35,164 nt of DNA, from contig JAFYYV010000038.1 of assembly GCA_017557405.1 (NCBI GenBank), positions 1 to 35,164 of the forward strand. Reading direction: 5' to 3'. Shown here in pieces: positions 7,439 to 14,966 of the stretch. Numbering within the stretch: the stretch's first letter is position 1; the number at the start of each line of letters is the position of its first letter. Source of the stretch: Prevotella sp. (GTDB lineage: Bacteria; Bacteroidota; Bacteroidia; Bacteroidales; Bacteroidaceae). Under the pieces are notes generated by a model. The model ran no database searches, had not been told where the DNA came from, and saw only the letters and a list, made by a program, of their open reading frames with translations. The position numbers and the translations under genes were made by a program.

Positions 7439-7505
7439 TAATATCCGCATTATTTTCCATTTTTAGTGTTTTTAGGACAATTTAGTGACGATTTTGACGA
7501 AATTA

Positions 7506-7537
7506 TTTGCATAAATGAAATAAAAAACCTAATTTTG
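7506..7537 (+). promoter_or_regulatory. Promoter of the TetR-fabG unit
   Basis: TTTG at 7506-7509 and TAATTTTG at 7530-7537 are separated by 20 bases, matching the -33/-7 consensus. The predicted start near 7544 makes the ATG at 7585 the first usable start codon and leaves a leader of about 40 bases. ATGTGTGTGCAT near the start is a small palindrome and could be an operator. Confidence 0.7.
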
Positions 7538-7584
7538 CACACGACACTATGTGTGTGCATTTTTTATTAGAGGAGGAGATTTAT

Positions 7585-8178
7585 ATGTCAATTTCGCAGA
7601 CCAGACAAGTGCTAGTAGATGTAGCGCGACAGCTTTTTGCCAAGAACGGCATAGCCAACACAACAATGAACGATATTGCAGTAGCCTCGGGAAAAGGTCG
7701 TCGCACGCTTTACACCTATTTTAAAAGCAAAGAAGACGTTTACACGGCCGTTATCGAATCCGAGCTTGAGCGTTTGAGCGACAAACTCGACGAGGTGGCT
7801 GCCAAGAAGATTCGTCCGCAAGACAAGATCATCGAGCTCATCTACACCCACCTCAGTTCCATCAAGGAGACGGTGGTGCGCAACGGAAACCTGCGCGCTG
7901 AGTTCTTCCGAAACATCTGGACGGTGGAGAAGGTGCGCAAGAACTTTGACGACGACGAGATACAGCTCTTCCGTAAGGTGTATTCCGAAGGAAAGGCCGA
8001 TGGCGAGTTCGACATCGACAATGTTGACCTTGTGGCCGATATCACCCACTATTGTATCAAAGGTCTTGAAGTGCCTTACATCTACGGCCGTATCGCCCAC
8101 GGAATGACCGAAGAGGCAACCAAACCACAAGTGGCCAAGGTGGTCTATGGAGCTTTGGGAAAGCGTATCAAATCCTGA
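7585..8178 (+). CDS. TetR/AcrR family transcriptional regulator
   Basis: This 197-residue protein has an N-terminal TetR helix-turn-helix: ARQLFAKNGIANTTMNDIAV, then GRRTLYTYFKSKEDVYTAVI around residues 13-57. The remainder is a helical ligand-binding and dimer domain without a clear ligand signature. The ATG at 7585 is preceded by GAGGAGGAG, an unusually strong Shine-Dalgarno-like stretch for this lineage, and an upstream in-frame start would lie at the transcription start. The next gene, 46 bases downstream on the same strand, is fabG, so regulation of fatty-acid synthesis or response to an acyl ligand is plausible but inferred from position only. Confidence 0.9.
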   Translation: MSISQTRQVLVDVARQLFAKNGIANTTMNDIAVASGKGRRTLYTYFKSKEDVYTAVIESELERLSDKLDEVAAKKIRPQDKIIELIYTHLSSIKETVVRNGNLRAEFFRNIWTVEKVRKNFDDDEIQLFRKVYSEGKADGEFDIDNVDLVADITHYCIKGLEVPYIYGRIAHGMTEEATKPQVAKVVYGALGKRIKS

Positions 8179-8224
8179 TAATCAAGCAAACATCAATCAA
8201 AAATCAATAATCATTAAAGAAAAA

Positions 8225-8962
8225 ATGGGATTACTACAAGGTAAGACAGCGCTCATCACAGGTGCTGCACGCGGCATTGGCAAGGCCATTGCATTGAAGT
8301 TCGCCGAAGAAGGCGCTAACGTGGCATTCACGGATTTGGAAATCAACCTCGAAACCGAGCAGGAGATCGCTGCCAAGGGTGTGAAAGCCAAGAGCTATGC
8401 ATCGAATGCCGCCGATTTCGCACAAACCGAAGAGGTTGTAAAGGCCGTTAAAGAGGAATTTGGTTCAATAGATATATTGGTCAACAATGCAGGTATTACG
8501 AAGGACGGCCTCATGCTTCGCATGACCGAACAGCAGTGGGATGCTGTCATCGCTGTCAACCTCAAGTCGGCATTCAACTTCATCCATGCTTGCGTACCCG
8601 TCATGATGCGCCAGCGCGGAGGTTCCATCATCAACATGGCCAGCGTTGTCGGCGTTCATGGAAACGCTGGACAAGCCAACTATGCCGCCTCGAAGGCAGG
8701 ACTCATCGCCCTCGCCAAGTCTATTGGTCAGGAAATGGGCCCCAAGGGTATTCGTGCCAACGCCATCGCTCCTGGATTCATCGACACCGCTATGACACAA
8801 GCCCTTCCCGACGATGTCCGTAAGGAGTGGTGCAACAAGATTCCTCTTCGTCGTGGTGGTACGGTCGACGACATCGCCAATGTGGCTACCTTCCTTGCCA
8901 GCGACATGTCCTCTTATGTCAGCGGACAGGTCATCCAGGTGGATGGTGGCATGAACATGTAA
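8225..8962 (+). CDS. fabG: 3-oxoacyl-[acyl-carrier-protein] reductase FabG
   Basis: This 245-residue short-chain dehydrogenase has the nucleotide-binding TGAARGIG (residues 13-20), the NNAG motif, catalytic serine in NMASVVG, the YxxxK pair in NYAASKAG, and a PGFIDTAMT segment. The C-terminus SSYVSGQVIQVDGGMNM is typical of FabG. It would reduce 3-oxoacyl-ACP to 3-hydroxyacyl-ACP with NADPH in the fatty-acid elongation cycle. The ATG at 8225 begins right before the Rossmann strand and follows an A-rich leader. It is probably co-transcribed with the TetR gene. Other short-chain dehydrogenase functions cannot be excluded, but the match to FabG is strong. Confidence 0.92.
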   Translation: MGLLQGKTALITGAARGIGKAIALKFAEEGANVAFTDLEINLETEQEIAAKGVKAKSYASNAADFAQTEEVVKAVKEEFGSIDILVNNAGITKDGLMLRMTEQQWDAVIAVNLKSAFNFIHACVPVMMRQRGGSIINMASVVGVHGNAGQANYAASKAGLIALAKSIGQEMGPKGIRANAIAPGFIDTAMTQALPDDVRKEWCNKIPLRRGGTVDDIANVATFLASDMSSYVSGQVIQVDGGMNM

Positions 8963-9033
8963 GCAATGAGTAATGCTTCGCTCGGCTTTGCCGCTTTTAC
9001 AAAGGCGTCAGCCGACTAAAAGAATGCATAATT

Positions 9034-9708
9034 ATGGAGGTCGTTTACGAAGACAACCATCTCATCATAGTCGCCAAGCGTAGCGGAGAGATTGTGCAAG
9101 GCGACAAGACGGGCGACACACCGCTCTCGGAAATCGTGAAACAGTACATCAAAGAGAAGTACGCGAAGCCGGGAGCGGTGTTCCTTGGTGTCGTACATCG
9201 ACTTGATCGTCCTGTCTCAGGGCTTGTTGTCTTTGCTCGAACCTCCAAAGCACTCGAACGTCTCAATCGAATGTTCGCCGAAGGGAAGGTGAGAAAGACC
9301 TATTGGGCGATTACCAAGAATCGTCCTTCCGAAGAATCGGCCACCCTCACCCATTGGCTTCGTCGGAACGAAAAACAGAACAAAAGCTACGCCAGCGAGA
9401 GTGAGAAGCCAGGTTCAAAGAAGGCGATGTTGAAATACAAGGCCATCGGTGCGTCCACCAACTACACCCTTCTCGAAGTGCAGCTCATGACCGGTCGCCA
9501 CCATCAGATTCGTTGTCAGCTTGCCGCCATCGGTTGCCCCATCAAAGGCGATTTGAAGTATGGTGCTCAACGTTCCAACCCCGATGGCTCCATCTCGCTT
9601 CTTGCCCGAAGCATCGAGTTCGAGCACCCTGTGTCGCACGAGCTCATCCGAGCCGTAGCACCGTTGCCCAACGACAATCTCTGGCACGACATCGCACCCA
9701 CCGAATAG
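9034..9708 (+). CDS. RluA-family rRNA/tRNA pseudouridine synthase
   Basis: This 224-residue protein has the RluA catalytic motif HRLDRPVSGLVVFARTSKA (about residues 55-73), whose aspartate attacks the uridine, and the later LMTGRHHQIRCQLAAIGCPI segment. There is no N-terminal S4 RNA-binding domain, so it belongs to the short RluA/TruC-like subgroup. It would convert specific uridines in structured RNA to pseudouridine; the target cannot be predicted. It lies 71 bases after fabG, on the same strand, and could be part of the same transcript. Confidence 0.9.
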   Translation: MEVVYEDNHLIIVAKRSGEIVQGDKTGDTPLSEIVKQYIKEKYAKPGAVFLGVVHRLDRPVSGLVVFARTSKALERLNRMFAEGKVRKTYWAITKNRPSEESATLTHWLRRNEKQNKSYASESEKPGSKKAMLKYKAIGASTNYTLLEVQLMTGRHHQIRCQLAAIGCPIKGDLKYGAQRSNPDGSISLLARSIEFEHPVSHELIRAVAPLPNDNLWHDIAPTE

Positions 9709-9768
9709 GCGTCATTCTCCGAGATAAACACATTTTTTGAACAAGCAAAACCCTTAAAACGAATCCTT

Positions 9769-10110
9769 ATGGCCAGCTCCACCGATTTTGTGCAATACGT
9801 TGCCGACCAATGTGCACCCGCCGGCGACATCATCGTCAAGAAGATGTTCGGCGACTACGGCATCTATTGCGACGGGAAGATATTCGGGCTCATCTGCGAC
9901 GACTGCTTCTACCTGAAGCCCACCGATGTCGTCCGTCCGCTGTTGCGCACCCTCGACCTGCGTCCTCCCTACGATGGCGCGAAGGATTATTTCTACATCG
10001 CCGACCTCGACGACCGCGATTATGTCGCCCAGTTGGTTCGCGAGACATGTAAGGTGCTGCCAGAGCCCAAACCCAAGAAGAAAGCCGCACCGAAACCCAA
10101 AAAGAAATAA
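9769..10110 (+). CDS. TfoX N-terminal domain protein
   Basis: This 113-residue protein matches the TfoX/Sxy N-terminal domain: VKKMFGDYGIYCDGKIFGLI (about residues 23-42), then YLKPTD and PPYDGAKDYFYI. It lacks the C-terminal helix-hairpin-helix of full TfoX competence regulators and ends in a lysine- and proline-rich tail, which could bind nucleic acid. Stand-alone TfoX-N proteins are common, and their function is unclear; a role in competence should not be assumed. It is 60 bases downstream of the pseudouridine synthase on the same strand. Confidence 0.85.
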   Translation: MASSTDFVQYVADQCAPAGDIIVKKMFGDYGIYCDGKIFGLICDDCFYLKPTDVVRPLLRTLDLRPPYDGAKDYFYIADLDDRDYVAQLVRETCKVLPEPKPKKKAAPKPKKK

Positions 10111-10229
10111 TGAGCCGACGCCCGGAAAGAAAGATAATAGAGAGCTTTGTTCCGAAGAAAAATGTTAAAGAAATAGGGAAATTGCGCCAGAAGTCATAAA
10201 ATATTGGCTTGAAGGTTTCGCGATTTCCT

Positions 10230-10250
10230 TTTTTTTTGTTTACTTTGCAC
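10230..10250 (+). promoter_or_regulatory. Probable promoter of the tamB-Omp85 operon
   Basis: TTTACTTTGCACC follows a T-run about 40 bases before the tamB ATG. It resembles the Bacteroidetes -7 region, although TA and TTTG are separated by one base instead of two and no clear -33 TTTG lies at the right distance. Confidence 0.45.
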
Positions 10251-10289
10251 CTCGTGAACATATCCGAATGTCTCCTTCGCTTCTGATAG

Positions 10290-13200
10290 ATGAAGAAGAT
10301 TCTTAAATATGGAGCATGGGCCACGGGCATCTTGGTAGGCCTTGTGGTGCTGTTTGCGGCATTGCTTTACTTCCCACCATTTCAGAATTGGGCAGTAAAG
10401 AAGGTGGCTGCGTATGCCTCCGAGAAGACAGGGATGGAGATCAGCGTCGGGCATGTTCGTTTGGAGTTCCCTTTGGATTTAGGTATCGACGACGTGAAGG
10501 TCATTCAGAAGAACGACTCTTCGCTCGGACAACGCGACACCATTGCCGATATCGAGCATGTGGTGGCGAGTGTGCGTTTTTGGCCGTTGCTGAAGAAGCG
10601 TGTCGAGATTGACGAGCTGACGTTCAAGCAAGCAAAGATCAACACCGTCGACTTCGTTGATGCCGCCCGCGTGAAGGGAACCATCGGGCAGTTGAGCCTG
10701 AAGAGTCACGGCATCGACCTTGGAGCCGAGGATATGCGCTTGGACGATGTCGAACTCTCCGACGCCCGCATCTCTGTGGCCTTGCCCGATAGTGTGCCTC
10801 CTGACACCACCGAGAGCACCAACCGATGGAAAATCAATGTGGACCAACTGGCCATCCATCGTAGCGATGTGGCCGTGAGCATGCCTGGCGACTCGTTGCG
10901 TGTGAACGCCCATCTGGGTGAGGCAAAGGCCCAAGGCGGCTTCTTCGATTTGGGAGAAGGCGTCTATGAGGTCATGAAGTTGGATGTGACCGACTGCCGT
11001 GTTACCTACGACAATCCATACGAGCCTTCCGTCGAAGGCCTCGACACCAACCATCTCGCACTCTCCGATGTCCATCTGCACGTCGATTCCGTGCGCTATA
11101 ACGCCGGCAGGTTGGACGCCAGCCTTCGCCAGGTGGCCTTCACCGAGAAGAGCGGACTTCGCGTCGACAGCCTCTCAGGAGGGTTGGCACTCGACTCCAC
11201 GCGCCTCTATGTACGCGACTTCCGCCTGAAGACGCCCGAATCGACCATGCAAGCCGACCTGAAGATGGATCTCAGCACGTTCGACATCCAGAATCCCGGA
11301 CGCCTGAACACCACCGTACATGCTTCGTTGGGCAAGCAGGACCTCATGAAGTTCATGGGTTCGATGCCCGCCGGACTTCGCCGACGTTGGCCCAACTATC
11401 CGTTGAAGATTGACGGAGTGGTGCGCGGCAACATGCAACACCTCAGCTTCGAGGGCTTGAATGTCGTGCTTCCCACCGCTTTCAAGGCGAAGGCGACCGG
11501 CTATGTGGAGAACCTCGACGATATGGACCACCTGCGTGCCGACATCGACCTCGACGCCACCGGCCACGACCTCTCGATGGTGAAGGAGCTCATGCCGCGC
11601 GACCTGCAACGCGAGGTGAACATCCCCAAGAACATCCGTCTGCGTGGCAACCTGAAGACCAAGGGCGACGAGCGCTACGAGGCTCGCTTCGTGGCCAACG
11701 AGGGTGGGGGAGAACTCAAGGGAGCCGTCGATTTCGATGCCCGACGAACTGCCTATACGGCCAGCCTGAAGGCCAATCGACTCGCACTGAAGCATTTCCT
11801 TCCGGGCTACGATATGGGGCCTCTGACGGGCGATATCGACCTCAAGGGAGTGGGTGTCGACCCGATGTCACCCTCCACGAAGCTCACCGCCAAAGCCAAG
11901 ATTCAGAAGTTCCGCTACGGCGACTACAACCTCGATGGCGTCTCGGGTAACGCCGAGATCAAGAACGGCCGCGCATTGGCTCGTGTGAACAGCAGCAACC
12001 CGCTCGTGAAAGGCTCGTTCAACGTCGACGCGTTGATGAGCAGCAAGCGCTTCAAGGGCACCATCTCGGGCGACATCGCCCACGCCGACCTCTTCCATCT
12101 GAACTTCACCGAATCGCCGATGACCGTGGCAGGCTGCGCCCATCTCGACATCGACACCGACATGAAGAACTACTACAAGGTGGACGGCATCGTGAGCGAC
12201 CTCACCGTGCGCGACGGCGAGCATGTCTATCGTCCGGGCGACGTTGTCCTCGACCTGCTCACACGCCAGGATACCACCCATGTGGTGGCTGATATGGGCG
12301 ACTTCCATCTCAACCTCGCGGCCGGCAGCGGATACGAGCAGTTGCTGAAGGTGGGCTCCGACCTCTACGACGAGGTTAAACGCCAATGGAAGAACCGCGA
12401 GATCGACCAGGTGGCGTTCCGCCAATGCCTGCCCGACGCCCGACTCTCGCTTACCAGCGGACAAGACAACTTCCTCATGGAGATGCTCGCTCGCGAGGGC
12501 ATCAACCTGCAGTCGCTCAACTGCCAGCTCCGTTCGTCGGCCACCTCAGGACTCAACGGCGACATGCACATCGAGCGGCTCATGGTCGACAGCATGCTGC
12601 TCGACACCATCAACTTCTCCATCAAGTCCGACGCCTCGCGCATGACCTACCAGGCTCAGGTGCGCAACAACGATAAGAACCCGCAATACACCTTCAACGC
12701 CCTCGTCGATGGCGTGCTCCGCGACCGCGGTACCGTGATGGGCGCCCGACTCTTCGACAGCGAGGGCAAGCTCGGCATGCGTCTCGGATTAGAGGCCACG
12801 ATGGAGGAAAACGGCTTCCGCTTCCAACCCTACGGCAAGAACCCCATCCTCGGCTACAAGGAGTTCACCACGGGCAAGGACAACTATGTGTTCCTCGCCA
12901 ACGACAACCGCGTGTCGGCCGACGTGGTGATGAAGGCCGACGACGGAACGGGATTGCAGATCTACACCAACGACGACAACGAGGAGGCTTTGCAAGACGT
13001 CACCCTCAGCGTCCACCGTCTGAACCTCGAGGAGCTGCTCTCCGTGCTTCCCTACATGCCCGACGTGAAAGGCATGATGAACGGCGATTTCCACGCCGTG
13101 AAGACCCCCGACGAGCTCTCCATATCCTCCAACCTCTCGGTCGACAAACTGGTCTACGAGAAGAGTCCGATGGGCAACCTCGGCACCGAGTTCGTCTATG

Positions 13201-14966
13201 TTCCCAAAGACGACGGCAGCCACTACATCGACGGCATTCTCATCCAGAATGGTCAGGAAATCGCCACCCTTCAAGGCACCTACAAGTCGGAGGGAGCCGG
13301 TTGGCTCGACGCCAAGTTGGGCTTGGAGCGTCTGCCTCTGTCGTTGCTCAACGGCTTTGTTCCCGACCAGATCATCGGCTTCCTGGGTAGTGCCGAAGGC
13401 GCTCTTGACATACGCGGCACGTTGGCAAAGCCACAGGTTGACGGCGAGGTCTATCTCGACTCCGCCTACCTCGTGAGCGTGCCCTACGGCGTGAAACTCC
13501 GCTTCGACAACGACCCCGTCACCATCAAGGGGAGCAAGCTGCTGCTCGAGAACTTCAACATGAACGCCAGCAACAACAGTCCGCTGACCACCTACGGAAC
13601 ACTCGACTTCAGCGACCTCGACCACATGCGGCTCGACGTTCGCATGCGAGCCCAGAACTTCCTGCTCATCGACGCGAAGGAGAACCCGCGTTCAGAGGCG
13701 TTCGGAAAGGCCTATGTGAACTTCTACGGAACCATGAATGGCGAGCTCTCACAACTGCGCATGCGAGGAAAACTCGACGTGCTGGGCACCACCGACCTCG
13801 TCTATATCCTCCGCGACTCACCCCTCACCACCGACAACCAGCTCGACGAGCTCGTGAAGTTCACCGACTTCAGCGATACCACCAAGACCGTGGTCAACCG
13901 ACCCGACCTCATGGGCTTCAACATGGACCTCACGGTGGGCGTCGACAAGGGAGCCCACGTCATGGCCTACCTGAACAGCGACAAGAGCAACTACATCGAC
14001 CTCATGGGCGGCGGCAACCTGCGCATGCAATACAACCCTGCCGAGAACCTCCGGTTGACGGGTCGCTACTCGCTCGACAACGGCGAGATGAAGTACTCGT
14101 TGCCCATCATACCGCTGAAGACCTTCACCATACAGGACGGCAGCTACATCGAGTTCACGGGCGACCCCATGAACCCCACGCTCAACATCACAGCCACCGA
14201 GGACATCCGCACCACCGTGTCGGGCGCCAATGGAGTGGGGCGTAGCGTCAACTTCGAGTGCGGCGTCGTCATCACCAAGACCCTCAACGACATGGGACTC
14301 GAGTTCACCCTCGACGCACCCGAGGACATGGCCCTCCACTCCGAGCTGCAGACCATGAGCGTCGAGCAGCGCGGCAAGCTGGCCGTCACGATGCTCACCA
14401 CGGGCATGTATCTCGCCGATGGCGACACCAACGGCTTCTCGATGAACAACGCCCTGAGCACGTTCCTACAGAGCGAAATCAACAACATCACGGGCAACGC
14501 ACTCCGCACGCTCGACTTCTCGGTGGGACTCGACAACACCATCGACGCCAGCGGCAACACGTCCACCAACTACTCGTTCAAGTTCGCCAAGCGCTTCTGG
14601 AACAACAAGCTGAAGATTGCCGTCGGCGGAAAGGTCTCCACAGGCGTCGAGATGCCCAACCAGAACCAGTCGTTCTTCGACAACGTCACCTTCGAATACC
14701 GCCTCGACAACACCGCCAACAAGTTCGTGAAGCTGTTCTACGAGAACAACGTCTACGACTGGCTCGAGGGCTACACCCAGGAGTATGGAGGCGGTTTCAT
14801 CTGGCGCCGTTCGTTGCAGCATTTCAAGGACATCTTCAACTTCAAGAGCGACAGCTCCACGATGCCCGGACTCCGACCCGACTCCACCCTGCGGCGTCCT
14901 ACGCTCCAGCCCTCAGTGTCCACACCCAACGATTCAACCCAGCGAAGCAATGAAACAACTCGATAG
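10290..14966 (+). CDS. tamB: TamB-like translocation and assembly module protein (AsmA/DUF490)
   Basis: This very large protein (1,558 residues) has an N-terminal membrane anchor (about residues 8-29), an AsmA-like segment (VKKVAAYASEKTGMEISVGH), and a long repetitive beta-strand body. The C-terminal quarter contains the TamB/DUF490 domain (about residues 1150-1480), including SLPIIPLKTFTIQDGSYIEF, PMNPTLNITAT and a block close to MSVEQRGKLAVTMLTTGMYL. The family forms a lipid-conducting groove across the periplasm and works with an outer-membrane Omp85 protein; here an Omp85-family gene follows with a 17-base overlap. Together they form a TAM-like pair for outer-membrane assembly or lipid transfer (inference from family and position). 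The gene is noticeably richer in G+C and in C-ending codons than the tat cluster. Confidence 0.9.
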   Translation: MKKILKYGAWATGILVGLVVLFAALLYFPPFQNWAVKKVAAYASEKTGMEISVGHVRLEFPLDLGIDDVKVIQKNDSSLGQRDTIADIEHVVASVRFWPLLKKRVEIDELTFKQAKINTVDFVDAARVKGTIGQLSLKSHGIDLGAEDMRLDDVELSDARISVALPDSVPPDTTESTNRWKINVDQLAIHRSDVAVSMPGDSLRVNAHLGEAKAQGGFFDLGEGVYEVMKLDVTDCRVTYDNPYEPSVEGLDTNHLALSDVHLHVDSVRYNAGRLDASLRQVAFTEKSGLRVDSLSGGLALDSTRLYVRDFRLKTPESTMQADLKMDLSTFDIQNPGRLNTTVHASLGKQDLMKFMGSMPAGLRRRWPNYPLKIDGVVRGNMQHLSFEGLNVVLPTAFKAKATGYVENLDDMDHLRADIDLDATGHDLSMVKELMPRDLQREVNIPKNIRLRGNLKTKGDERYEARFVANEGGGELKGAVDFDARRTAYTASLKANRLALKHFLPGYDMGPLTGDIDLKGVGVDPMSPSTKLTAKAKIQKFRYGDYNLDGVSGNAEIKNGRALARVNSSNPLVKGSFNVDALMSSKRFKGTISGDIAHADLFHLNFTESPMTVAGCAHLDIDTDMKNYYKVDGIVSDLTVRDGEHVYRPGDVVLDLLTRQDTTHVVADMGDFHLNLAAGSGYEQLLKVGSDLYDEVKRQWKNREIDQVAFRQCLPDARLSLTSGQDNFLMEMLAREGINLQSLNCQLRSSATSGLNGDMHIERLMVDSMLLDTINFSIKSDASRMTYQAQVRNNDKNPQYTFNALVDGVLRDRGTVMGARLFDSEGKLGMRLGLEATMEENGFRFQPYGKNPILGYKEFTTGKDNYVFLANDNRVSADVVMKADDGTGLQIYTNDDNEEALQDVTLSVHRLNLEELLSVLPYMPDVKGMMNGDFHAVKTPDELSISSNLSVDKLVYEKSPMGNLGTEFVYVPKDDGSHYIDGILIQNGQEIATLQGTYKSEGAGWLDAKLGLERLPLSLLNGFVPDQIIGFLGSAEGALDIRGTLAKPQVDGEVYLDSAYLVSVPYGVKLRFDNDPVTIKGSKLLLENFNMNASNNSPLTTYGTLDFSDLDHMRLDVRMRAQNFLLIDAKENPRSEAFGKAYVNFYGTMNGELSQLRMRGKLDVLGTTDLVYILRDSPLTTDNQLDELVKFTDFSDTTKTVVNRPDLMGFNMDLTVGVDKGAHVMAYLNSDKSNYIDLMGGGNLRMQYNPAENLRLTGRYSLDNGEMKYSLPIIPLKTFTIQDGSYIEFTGDPMNPTLNITATEDIRTTVSGANGVGRSVNFECGVVITKTLNDMGLEFTLDAPEDMALHSELQTMSVEQRGKLAVTMLTTGMYLADGDTNGFSMNNALSTFLQSEINNITGNALRTLDFSVGLDNTIDASGNTSTNYSFKFAKRFWNNKLKIAVGGKVSTGVEMPNQNQSFFDNVTFEYRLDNTANKFVKLFYENNVYDWLEGYTQEYGGGFIWRRSLQHFKDIFNFKSDSSTMPGLRPDSTLRRPTLQPSVSTPNDSTQRSNETTR